64,000 bases of DNA from Asterochloris sp. CNOR1 (lineage: Eukaryota; Chlorophyta; Trebouxiophyceae; Trebouxiales; Trebouxiaceae). The stretch spans positions 248,001 through 312,000 of the forward strand of contig OZ017753.1 in assembly GCA_963969365.1 (NCBI GenBank). The letters are read 5' to 3'. The notes under the pieces were generated by a model. That model worked only from the letters and a program-made list of their open reading frames with translations, did not search any database and was not told the DNA's origin. Positions 20,682 through 31,345 of the stretch are shown here, one piece after another. How positions within the stretch are numbered: position 1 is the first letter of the stretch; each line of letters opens with the position of its first letter. Both the position numbers and the translations under genes were made by a program.

Positions 20682-23600
20682 ATGGGTGAAGAGAAGGGCA
20701 ACTCTTCTTTATTTGCCGTGTTTGTGCTGTCCCTGCTCACTTTAGCGCTTATTCCTTGGACGATCTACAAAACCTGTGGATCAGGAGGCACTGAGCAGGT
20801 GGCCCAGCCATGGTTGGTGAGCTTGCCGGGTGCACCAGGTGTCATGTGCTGCCATCACAACCTTTGGAAGGAGCAGCTGGAGCTGCAATGCTGCCAATAG
20901 GCTGCCACAGCACAGCCACTGTTGTGTGCATTCAGGCAGCGGCTTGCAGGGAGTCCCTGCGCACAAGCATTCCACGGAGGCTGCTACGCAGTTGCATCCC
21001 GCCCGCTGCAGCAGTGCTGACTCCTGCGTCTGCACCTCTGCACTCACTTCCAACCACTGCATTGCTTAGAAGGGCCCGTCTCTGCCTGCAGCAGCGCTCG
21101 CATCTGCAGCTGCAAAGCTTGCCATTCTGTGTTTGCGAACCCCTGTGCCATCCAACAGGCGGCTCAACCTCCAGCCAAGCCACCCTTAGCCTCTGCCTAC
21201 AGGGCAAGAAGAAGCAGAGCCTGGTGAACAGGCTGCAGAAGGCATGCACCAGCAGCAACCTCGTCCTGCTCAGCCTTTGGGCGGTGTGGGGGCTGCTGGT
21301 CGTGTACACTCAGTACATGGGGACTGATGTAACGCCCTTCGACCCCTTTGCCATCCTTCAGCTGTCCCCAGGAGCTGACAGCTCTGATATCAAGAAGGCC
21401 TACAGGTGAGGATGCTGACCCCCCACCTTGCAGTGGAATAGCACGACACATGCAGCGCTGCCTGGCCGACTGCCATCAAGGAGGCCTACAGGTGAGGCTG
21501 CTGCCTGTGCCGCTGTCGCTGGGAGCCGACAGCTCCAACATCAAGAACTTGCGGTGAGGCAGCCTTCGAGCAGAATGCACAATGATCTGGCTTGCCGCAC
21601 CAAGCGTGCAGGACCTGTAGCATCCTTCCGTCTGCCTGAGGGGATAGGCAGAAACACATGCGACTGTGGTGCATACGCCATGCCACTTTGCCGCTTGAGA
21701 GCCTCCCATGCAGGGTCAGAGGCAGAATTCTAGGCCGGAATACTGGTCAGAGCTTGAGGGGAAGGCCCGGCTGGGGCACCTGCTGTGTGCTCTGCGCAAG
21801 ACAGAACCTGCTGACCACCACACTTCTTGCTGCCAGGACAAGCACACCGCTGTGCAAAGCGCATAACCTTCACGCTGACTTGTCTGCAGGAGGGTGTTGC
21901 TGGTGCCGGATAAGTGCCCCCAACTGCAAGGGCAATGAGCACCTGCACTGCTGAGACTGTGCTCTGACACAGCTTCAACACACTGCAGGAAGCTGTCGCT
22001 GGTGTATCACCCCGACAAGAACCCTGACCCCAAGGCCACAGAGTATTTTGCAGAGTACATCACCAAGGCCTACCAGGCGCTGACGGATGAGACTGCAAGA
22101 GCCAACTATGAGAAGTATGGGCACCCAGATGGGCAGCAGGCGCAAGATGTGGGCATTGCTCTGCCGGAGTGGATCTTCAGCAAGGACCGCAAGACTGCTC
22201 CTCTGGTGTTGGGCGGTGAGCATTGCAGAGCAATTGTGTGAGGGCTGAGGGCATGCTGGGGGTGTTGGGCGTGCCACTGGCTGGGGCACGGCTGATGGCT
22301 GGCCACTAAAGGCAGAGAAGCTGCAAGCTGAATTGCACCTCAGCAGCTTAGATACCCAATGTGAGCCTCCTGAGTCGCGCTGGACATGTGACAAGCACAG
22401 GCTGGCCACCCATGATGCAAGCGCTCTGGGAGGCCTATCCAAGCTCTGAATGCATCTTCAACACATTGCCCTGCAGGCCTCGTGGGCATTGGCATCCTCC
22501 TCCCCCTGGCCTTTGCCAGCTGCTACCTCCTGCGCAGCAACCGCTTCGCGGGGCCCAACAACCTGATGCAGGTGCAGTTTGGTTTCATCAGGTCTTGCAC
22601 CCAGATGGGATGCATTGTGTGAATGAGATCGCTGCAGCATTGCTGCCAGCGCCTGTAGACAATGCTGTGTGACCCAGTGGTCTTCAATGCTGAAGTTGGG
22701 GTTGCTGCTAGCTGGCGGACGCCTGACAGCATCCGCCTGCGCCCTGGGCTGGCTGTTGTTCGTCACAATCTGTTTGTGACAATTGGCGGCTGCCAAACTG
22801 TGCTCGAGGCACTACTTGTGCTTTGTTAGATGTCCTTTAAAGCCGTGCTGCAGGACGCTTTTGAACTGCATCTCCTGTCCCATCTGGACAACACAATGCA
22901 GCATCAGCTTTGGCATGTGCCAGCAGCATGTCTGCTGAGGTCTTGGTGCTTCAAACAAATGCAGGAGACCATCGAGATCTTCTTCTCCCCCAAGCTGGGC
23001 ATCAAGGAGCAGCAGAGCCTGGCCAAGATCCCTGACACCCTCGTCTGCGCCATGGAGTTCATCACCCTCCCCACCAGCGCAACCCAGGAGGCAGCCTTTG
23101 CCACGCTGCGGTCAGCCACCCTGCGGCTGCACCCTGAGCTCAAGGTGGGTGCTCGTGGGCCTACACTCGGCCGCTGTGCAGCTGTACCTTGGTGGGGCCT
23201 GACTGAGCCAGGCAGGACGCAGCCCTTGCCGCGCTGCAGACGGCCACCTCTGGGCTGCAGCCTGGGCTCAAGGTTGGTCCAGAGTTTGGTTGTGTGCCTG
23301 TCCTGGACCGCCCACCTCTCTGCCCACCAGCACCGCTCAAGAGGCAGCCTGTGTCATGCTGTGTTGGTCACCCTGCAGCTACTGCTCCTGACCTCCAGCT
23401 CATTTTTGTGTTCGCTTGTGTGTCTGAGGTGGGCAGCCCTGAAGAGGCAGCCTGGGGACCCGCGTCGGGCCCTGTCTCAAGGCAGCCATCACATGTCAAC
23501 CACGGACCACTAGCTAGCACCCTGCTCGCCACCACAAAGCGCTCACACGTCTGTGGGCTGCCCCCTGATGCTATGAAGCCACCTTCTGGAAGTGGCGCGC

Positions 23601-26600
23601 CCACACCACAATCTTGGTCGTTGCTGCTCAAACCTCCCAGATATTGCGCCCTCTTGTGGCGCAGGGCTCTGAATGACCACACAGGCTACCTGCTTGAAAC
23701 ACAAGACCTGCAGTGCTCTGGCCCCTGCAGGACAAGCTCACCCTTGGTGGTAGGCACTGAAGTTTAGTGCTGTGACTCTATCCAGGACAAGCCAACTCCT
23801 TGAAGCAGTGCACCCTCTCTTCAGAAGTGCCTCTTGCCATTCATGCCCTCCAGACGAGAGCCACTCATCAACAACCCTGCCGTTATCTGCTCTCAAACTC
23901 CTTTCCCTGCAGGACAAGGCTACCTTCTGGAAGCGGCGCACCAGCGTTGTCAAGGTGCACATGCTCCTACTGGCTCACCTGGCGCGGGAGCCCATACCTG
24001 AGGCCCTGCAGAAGGACCTGCAGTTTGTGCTGGGCAAGTGCCCAATCCTGCTGGAGGAGCTGTTCAAGGTGGCCCAGGTGGGCGGCATAGCCTTCTTTTA
24101 TGGTTGTCTCGTGTGAGGAATGCACTTCTTTGGGGACCGGCTGTGCATGGGTGTGTGCGCATGGGCATGGTGCTGGGTCTGGGATTGAGGATGCACAGGT
24201 GTTTGGCCTGCTCATGGTTGATTACCTGGTTGGCTCTGCTTCAGTCAGGCAGATTGTATTGATAGACTGCCTGTCAAGGGCTGGGAATCAAGTCCCTGGG
24301 AAAGGGTGTCCAGCTTTGTGCACAGGAGCAATCTGTGGACAACGCAGTTGCTGCTGCCAGGCAAGGATGAGGCATATCAGCGCTGCTGCAGCCAGCTGCC
24401 CAAGTGAGAGCCTGCTGGACAGCAGCCAGGGCTTGGGATGCTGCCAAGCAAGGTTGCAAGATGCCGGTGCGGAAGCAGCCAGCTGCTATTCTGCAGCCTG
24501 GTGTTCAGAAGCCACTAGCACTTGGGGTGCTGCACTCATGCTGCCTGCTGAGGTGTGCAATGATTTGCCGCCTGCAGGTGCCCAGGACACAGGCGGGGAC
24601 CGGCTGGCTGGAGCCAGGCAAGAGCTCGATCGAGCTGTCGCAGTGCATCACGCGGGCTGTGCCCATGAGCGCACGCAGGTCCAGCGTGGGCAAGGTGAGC
24701 TGGCATGCCTGGCTTCTGGCCGCAAGTACTACTCCTTGTATACTCAAAAGCAAGTGTTCTTGGCTTCAGACCATTTGGAGCTGTTTCAATCGTCGCCTTC
24801 TGACTGTCCGCCGTAACAGCAGCTGTTTGGTTCAGCTTTGCGCTCACAGGTGCTGCATGGACAGGCTCCTGCAGGGCCGGGCATTGCCTGGCTTCTGGCT
24901 GCACAGGCTCTCACAGGTGCTGCATGGGCAGACTGCGGTAGGGCTTGCAGTTTGTGGGAAATTTGGCGCTGGATCATGGAGGCCATGCTTGACAAGCTGC
25001 TGACCTGCACACTCACATGCCCGCACACCCACAGCATTCTTTTGCAGGGCCTGAGCTTGCTGGCCTCAAGCTTTGGGGCCTCGGTTGAACCCCTCTTCTG
25101 GTGCCATGCTTCAGATGAATCACAACATTGCTCAAGATATGTTTTCTGGTCTGCAGGCAACTTCAGACCCCCTGTCCCCCATGCTTCAGCTGCCCCACGT
25201 GGATGCGGGGCTGCTCAAGAAGCTGTCCCGCAGCGGCGTCAAGCAGCTGAGCGACCTCATGGGCATGGACTCGATTGCCCGCTTGCAGGCGCTACAGTCA
25301 GCAGGTGAAGGTCCAGCCTTCAAAGGCTCAAAGCTGCCGCTGCTGTGTCTGCCTGCTGTGCTACCTACTGGATGTTGTTGCGCCTACAGGGCGGTTGGGA
25401 AGGGGCCTGGTAGAGGCTCAGCAGGCGGTGTGCTCAAAGCGGAGCTTTCTCTCTCGACTTGACGGCGTCCCAGATTGACTCTGTGGACGATGCTGCTGAC
25501 CATGACAGCAGTGCTTTGCTGCATCCTGATGCTGTGCCAAGGAATCACCTGAATCTCTCTCCCATGCCCTGCAGGCCTGACGACGTCCCAGATCGATGAC
25601 GTTGACACGACTCTGATGGCCGTGCCAGCGGTGCGGGTCAAGGCGCGCTGCCTGGTGGAGGGAGAGGATCCTGGGGCAGAGATCCTGGAGCAGGACTTTG
25701 TCACGCTCAACGTGTGGACGGTGCTCACACGCCTGGCCCACATGTCGTCAGGTGCGCTAGGTCGTGGGGTGGGGCCCACTAAGACAGACCCTTAACTTGT
25801 GTGTCTGACCCACACGTAGGCCACTTTTCTTGGTGCTGGCCATGCTTTGGATGAGCAGCACTTGCAAGGCTGGCCACTGACGCACAATGTGTGGATGGTG
25901 CTCACGCGCCTGGCCCTCATGTTGTCAGGTGAGTTAATGGGCCAGAGAGTGATGGACGGGCCAACAGATATGCTGCTGCAGAGCGGCAATGACATTGCTC
26001 TGGCTAGCCAGCAGGCAGATCAGCATGCCCAGCTTGCTGCTGTGTGCACAGCCCTGTTGCAGTGCCTTCCCCCACAGCTGAGCGCTCATGCTTTGCATGG
26101 TGCATTTTGGGTTTGTCATCTTTTAGCATTGTCTCCCACAATCTTTGCAGAGCTCTCGCAGTTGCAGCTGGGTGCTGTGTGAGGCCAAACCTTTGACCAT
26201 GCAGGTCCACCACCCAGCACAGCTACCCAGGTGCAGACCTTTGCCGTGGACTTCCCCGGCGTGAAGCATGAAAAGTGGTACTTCCTGCTTTGCGACCCCG
26301 CCAGCAACGCAGTGTGGGCCAGCCAGCTGGTCACCCTGGCAGAGGCTGAGGCGGCAGGGGCAGAGCTGTGGCAGCAGCAGGGGCAGGGCAAGGCCCGCAA
26401 TGGCGCGCGGGGCACTGCCAACGGCGCTGCCGAGCCGTCAAGTGCGTAGGCTTGTGCCAGATCCTCCATGTGCACAGGGTGCACAGCTCGGGGGAGCGGC
26501 AGGTTGGAGTTAGGGCCCTGAGTCCTTGTGAGCGGCACAGGCAGAGAGAGAACTCAGTGAACCCTGAGCGCACAGCTGTGGCAGCAGCAGGTCAAGGCAT

Positions 26601-27981
26601 GGCCCTGTGCTGTTTCGAGTGGCACAGGTAAGGCTTCAGGTGGGCACACCCTGTGCCGCCAGCTTGTCTTGACACCTCAGACCTGTGATGAAGCTCTGAC
26701 AGCAGCAGAGGCGGGGCAAGGCGTGCAGTGGCACATGAGACGTCACCACTGGCGCGGAAGAGGTCTCAAGGGCATACCCTCTGGGCCAGGCTGTTGCCTG
26801 CTGGCCTGCTACAGGTGATCTAGTTTTAGGCCTGCTGCTGTGTCTGCAGGGGATCAGAAGCCCATCTTGGAGAAGAACTCAGATGTGCTGGCCCTCTGGG
26901 AGGGGACGGACGCAGAGGGCAGCGACAGCAGTTTACAGGGCAAGGCGGGCAGGAAGGGCAAGGGGCAACGCAGTTCAGGGCAGCTAGTGCAGCTGCGCTT
27001 CAAGGCGCCAAAGCCTGGGAAGTACAGCCTGCAGCTCTATGTCATGTCAGGTGGGCTGACTCAACAAAAATGAGCCAGCAGATCTGTGCCAGGAGGTTGC
27101 GCTGGGGCTTTTGTGCTGTCTGGGGTGCTATGGCTCCAGCTTCATGGACCCCCACACCTGGGAACTTATGTCATGCAGTGTCTGTGAATGATGTTGGACA
27201 GACGTGCTAGGGGCTGTTTGCTATCTGCAATCGTGTCTGAGGGGCTTCAAAAGCCTGGGACCTGCCGCCTCCAACAATTACATCAGGTGGACATGTGGCA
27301 ACTTAAGTGGGCCATGATGTGTATTCACTGCTGTCTGGGGTCTGGGCATAGCCTGCAGCTGTGTGTTCTGTCACACTGAGCTTTTGAGCTGAGGAGCGGT
27401 GCTATGCACTGCAGCAGTCCTGACTTGTCTGAGCATGAGCGTGCAGGCCTGCATGCCTCACCTGAACAGTGCCTGCTTACCACAGGATCTGGTGCAGAGT
27501 TACGCTTATTCATTCCACCTGCAGACTGCTGGATAGGCAGCGACCTGGCAGTGCCCGTCACCTTCAAGACGAGCGAAATGAACCTGGCAACCGTCAGGCA
27601 GCAGACGCGCAAGCCAGGCGCTGCTGTAGGAGAGGAGATTGCAGGTGGGTTTCTTTGTCTGTACATGTACAGCCAGTGCTTCCTGGCATGACGGAGCTGA
27701 TCCAGTATTGCTAGTGTGAAAACAGTGGCACACTGAGTTTGAGCCCCTGTCAGCTGCTGCATGTGCAGGCATCCTCTACTCCCTTCCTCAGGCGGGCTGT
27801 CAGAGGCGCAGCCTGTCCAGAGAGTGCTCGGTCTCAAGGAAACTTCTCGTGCACTGCAGAAAACGAGCCCGAGGACAAGCCTGAGGACGGCTCAGATGTT
27901 GAGGAGGAAGAGGAACAGGAGGAGTATGACAGTGAAGAGACAGGTACTGATGAGTCTGGATCCGATACAGAAGAACAGTAG
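20682..27981 (+). CDS. SEC63: SEC63/ERdj2, ER translocon J-protein
   Basis: Thirteen exons join in phase to 708 aa: 20682-20816, 21203-21405, 21989-22215, 22477-22571, 22965-23144, 23913-24077, 24578-24694, 25157-25304, 25575-25751, 26205-26441, 26850-27050, 27525-27644, 27860-27981. Domains in order: membrane helix near residues 9-28 (LFAVFVLSLLTLALIPWTIY), second helix (LVLLSLWAVWGLLVVY), J domain with YHPDKNPDP (HPD motif) and YGHPDGQQ, third helix (GLVGIGILLPLAFASCYL), then the Sec63/Brl region (FWKRRTSVVKVHMLLLAHL, SSIELSQCITRAVPMSARRS, LLKKLSRSGVKQLSDL), the Fn3-like part (WYFLLCDPASNAVW), and an acidic tail EDKPEDGSDVEEEEEQEEYD. SEC63 recruits BiP to the Sec61 channel for post-translational import; the acidic tail is where SEC62 binds in other eukaryotes. 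The exon 1 donor could instead lie at 20798. Length fits plant ERdj2 (about 690 aa). Confidence 0.93.
21465..21560 (+). repeat. Two echoes of the J-domain exon end and its donor
   Basis: The exon end at 21405 (peptide PGADSSDIKKAYR, then GTGAGG) recurs as AIKEAYR plus GTGAGG at about 21472-21498 and as LGADSSNIKNLR plus GTGAGG at about 21521-21561. Confidence 0.85.
23225..23450 (+). repeat. Echoes of the exon 22965-23144 end
   Basis: LQTATSGLQPGLK with a GTTGGT donor (about 23235-23277) and TAQEAACVML (about 23331-23360) echo the true ATLRSATLRLHPELK/GTGGGT and TQEAAFATLR. A third weaker copy lies near 23440. Confidence 0.7.
23566..23815 (+). repeat. Echoes of the start of exon 23913-24077
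   Basis: Three diverged copies of CAGGACAAGGCTACCTTCTGG with following AAGCGGCGCACC occur at about 23572-23606, 23727-23742 and 23783-23812, before the true exon start at 23913. Confidence 0.7.
25448..25500 (+). repeat. Echo of the start of exon 25575-25751
   Basis: LTASQIDSVDDAAD (about 25456-25498) mirrors the true LTTSQIDDVDTTLM 125 bases downstream. Confidence 0.8.
25886..25931 (+). repeat. Near-identical echo of the end of exon 25575-25751
   Basis: The 46 bases 25886-25931 match 25709-25754 at 41 positions by my count, without gaps. The match covers the last 43 exon bases, the AG|GT junction and the first intron base. Offset is 177 bp. The copied donor (GTGAGT) is closer to consensus than the true one (GTGCGC). 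Confidence 0.95.
26570..26770 (+). repeat. Echoes of the exon 26205-26441 end
   Basis: The CTGTGGCAGCAGCAGG...AAGGC stretch of the exon recurs at about 26574-26606, and a longer decayed version of its GCAGCAGGGGCAGGGCAAGG to GCCGAG end lies at about 26700-26762. Confidence 0.7.
27140..27380 (+). repeat. Echoes of the exon 26850-27050 end
   Basis: Versions of AAGCCTGGGAAGTACAGCCT through the TCATGTCAG/GTGGG donor recur at about 27155-27182, 27248-27290 and 27335-27372; the middle one keeps an ATCAG/GTGGAC junction. Confidence 0.7.
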
Positions 27982-28174
27982 ACCACAAAAACGACCACAT
28001 AGCTGGCCTCAGATCCACTGGCCTGCTAGACTTCAAGAGTCAGTCAATGCTCGTCACACATTCTCCTGCACCTGCTGGTATTGTTCTGGCATGCATATGA
28101 GGGACTCAAAGGGACACCAGTGGTCATTCAGTGCAAGAGTCAGTCAGAGAATAGCAATGTGGTGGTCTACGCCT

Positions 28175-30936
28175 TTATATTCTGCGCTTTTTGCTAGCAG
28201 TATTAAGCAGGTTAGCATAAAGCTTATAGGAGAAGCCTGCCGCCTCATCTGTCAGGACGCCTGCCTCCTCAAAGTGGCCAGCATCGTTGCCCTCCATGTT
28301 CTCTGACATGGCATCCCTGGCAGCAGATTAGGAATGCGATTAATTCAGCAATGTTCCGCATCCACTGACAGCAGCTGAAGCAGCTCATGTCTTTGCATCC
28401 GCAAGTTGAGGGGGATAGCGATGCTCGCAAAGCGTATTCTACAAGACAGCAGATGAGGTTGCACGCACCAGATGTCCTTGAACACCCTTTTCCGCTTGCT
28501 CCAGGCCTCCATGTACCTCTGGAACCCCTGCAAACCAAGTCCAAGCATTGCATGCATAACATGTGCATGTCTCAGCGGGCCGCAATCAGCCACTGCTGCA
28601 GGGGCACAGCAGCCACAGACAGGCAGGCCAGTAAAGGGTGCATGCACTCAAAGAGGCTGTCCCCCTTTGTGTGCTGCCTCGCTAAGAATCTCTGTCAAAG
28701 CAGGACTGCCACTGGGACATGGCTCATGCCTCTTATGCTGTGGGTACCACAATGCCAAGACTTTGACGAAGCAGTGGCAGGCCAGCGCTGCTTACTTGAC
28801 AGGCACCATGATTTGCAAGATGTGCTTTGGGCACCACACTTCCAGCAGTGGTGCTTAGAGCTGGCCTACATTCTCTAGTTTGTCACATCACTTGCTTGAT
28901 GGTCCCAGAATGGCAGGCTGCAGGCAGCCCAGGGCCCCCGCAGGAATCTTTATGAAGACAGTGTCCCAGGGCTGCCTGCAGCAACAGCTGTCACAGGAGT
29001 GGCAGGCTTCCTGCGGCAGGCGGCTGCCGCACAGCCACTGTCGTCCTCATCTGTACCACAACAGGCCTCGCCAGCACTTTGCCCCACCTTCTCCACTTTG
29101 TCGCTCTGCTCTCGGGTGACCAGGTCCTTCCCGGACTTGAGGGCAGCCAGCTTGGCCTGCTTGACAGCCAGCTGCGTCTGCAGCTGCTCCCCCTTGGCCT
29201 GGAGCTCCTCTGCTGACAGAGCGCTCTGCAGGGCCTGCAGCTCTGCAGGGCAGCAGGACTTGGGAATGTTGGCAAGTGCCTGTGCCGTACAGGTGGAGGA
29301 GTCTTAGGTCCTCCACTGACAGCACACTCTGCCTGGTACTCTGCTTGGCCTGCAGCTCTGCAGGGCAGCTGCGGACAGGCCTTGGCTCAATGGGAGCAAA
29401 AACCTGTTTCAGCTGACATTGACTCTGCAGGGCCTGCAACACACACAGGATATGGAGCACACCAGGTCACGTAGGTGTTTACAACTGCCTGACTGGATGA
29501 GCAGGTAATCTACAGCTCTTCTGCTGGGCTGGTCCTCTGCCTGATGGGATAAGCAGGAAGCCTGCAGCTCCTCTGCTGACAGCAACCTCTTGCAGGCTGC
29601 AGACCTGGTGGTCAGTGCGGACAGGCCTTGGTTGTGGCTGATGGTTTGCGGGACTTGATACTACTAGAGCTAGCTGCCATGTCGTACAGAGTGCTTATCT
29701 CAGCTTTGCAACTGCAAAACTGGACTATAACAGCAAGATGAGCTAGGCAGCTTGTGTGGTCTGGCCACGCAGCTTGCGCATGCAGTCTGCCTTGGCTATG
29801 AGGGCAGAGACATGATCAGCCCTGCTGCTGTGAACATGCTGTTGCCAGCTCACCAATTGCTGCCTTGATTGAGGCCACTCTCCCAGGGCCAGATGAGTGC
29901 ACTGCTCTGCCCATACGCTGGCTGGCAAACCAGGCTGACATGGCCAGCAGTCAGCTGGAGCAGCCCACTTCATAAAATTCTTGCAGCAGCCATGAGCATG
30001 TGCAACCGGAACCAGGGCAGCTGCAAGAAGCTGGCACTCACCTTCATTGCATGGCTCACCTGTCTGCAGCTGTCTCACTGTCTCGCCTGTCTCCTTCACC
30101 TTCTCTGTTAGCTGTGTGATGCTTTTCTGCCTGGCATCCATGTCCTGCAAGGCGGCTGCAAAGATCAGAATGAATGTTTCCTGGAGACGGGCTGCCCAAG
30201 GGTGTTCACAGTGCACTTTGCCACACTGCCACTGGGACTGCTTCCTGGATGGCAGGGTCTTTGCTTCTGCCCGGCACAGACTTGCCGCCACGCGGCGACA
30301 CTGCAGCTGTTGCGCAGCTGCAGCATCTGGGTGAGGAGAGAGATATATGCAGCACCAGAGCAGCTGAAGGCATGGTGCCTCCTGGAGCATCACTGCTGCT
30401 TTCAGATGGCGATTCCACCATGCTGGGAATGTAGCTAATCTCACCACTTTGCTGAGGGAAGGCCCTGCATCTTGCAAGGGCATGTAAATCTTTGTCTTTC
30501 CAAACTCCTGCAGGTCAGCAAGGCAGCTGCATGCCTGGACTGTTGCCAGCCTCTGCAAACATGTGCCACACCCTGCACAGTGTGCAAAGGGCTGGTGCTC
30601 AGCTGCAGCTGCAGATGCACCAAGGCTGACCTTGCAGATGATCTTGTTGGCCTCTGCCAGGGCATCCAGGGCTTTGGTAACTTGAGACTTCTTCACACCA
30701 AACTGCATGGGGGGCGCCACCATGCAGCATAGCACACCTCCAACATGCGTGCATGGTAGCTTGCATGTATGAGCCACACCTGTGCTAAGTGATCACACAC
30801 ATTCTGCAGCACAAAGGACACACAACTTGAAGCCACTTTGCACTGATCCAGATGTCGGGGAGGGCAAAGCGATTTTGACCTGCACATTGTACGGCCTGTT
30901 GTTCTGCTTGAGGAAGTTCAGGACACGGTCTTCTGC
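28175..30936 (-). CDS. HOP2: HOP2 (homologous-pairing protein 2, TBPIP family), first exon unresolved
   Basis: Exons in phase: 30936-30880, microexon 30803-30780, 30702-30631, 30507-30445, 30144-30060, 29242-29088, 28527-28469, 28316-28175 (stop TAA). The N-terminal winged helix reads AEDRVLNFLKQNNRPYNVQ, then NVCDHLAQ (the 24-nt microexon), then FGVKKSQVTKALDALAEANK and IICKEFGKTKIYMPLQD. A coiled coil follows (ITQLTEKVKETGETVRQLQT, SALSAEELQAKGEQLQTQLA), then YMEAWSKRKRVFKDIWDAMS and a C-terminal cap with AGFSYKLYANLL and a basic end KKRRI. All match HOP2, which with MND1 helps DMC1/RAD51 pair homologues in meiosis. The start codon is not clear: an in-frame segment ending DPAQLFD sits at about 31017-30983 with a GTGAGC donor but no ATG. 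The gene ends 193 bases from SEC63 (convergent) and starts opposite the EML gene. Confidence 0.9.
30780..30803 (-). other. HOP2: 24-nt microexon of HOP2
   Basis: Flanked by CTGCAG acceptor and GTGTGG donor on the minus strand. It encodes NVCDHLAQ, which fills the helix between RPYNVQ and FGVKKSQ that all HOP2 proteins have. Skipping it keeps frame but removes half a helix. Confidence 0.8.
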
Positions 30937-31345
30937 CTGCAGCTCAGCAGATAGCATGCATGGGCAATAGGCTCACATCAAACAATTGCGCGGGATCCTT
31001 GCCATGATGCTCGATCGGCAAATTGAAAACGCTTCTGACCCCTGAAGCTGCTGGCGAGGGGGAACAGTTTACAGATCACAAATGCTGGACATGCACCCTA
31101 GAAAGCCCTAGAATTTAGATTTCCATGGGCAGCAGAAGCTCCTGTTGTGCCAGAGCATCTGCTTACCAAGCACCTGGCAAGCGCCAGTCACCCCGAGAGC
31201 AGCACTTGATCTTTCTGGACACAGCAAGAAGCTCTGCAGGCAACATCTTGCCTGTGTGCACTAGCAGAGGCCCTGCAGAAGCACAGCAGATAGGGCTGAG
31301 CAGGACCCAGACCTCAGGAGGCATTGTGTCAAGGGGGTGGCGAAG
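30937..31345. other. Divergent HOP2/EML promoter region
   Basis: Head-to-head spacer between the HOP2 5' end and the EML ATG at 31346. It probably contains the missing first HOP2 exon. No core motifs recognised. Confidence 0.5.

Noticed and set aside
29743-30777. 344-codon minus-strand frame over HOP2
   Set aside because: It runs through two real HOP2 exons and the introns between them; splice sites and HOP2 homology break it into exons.
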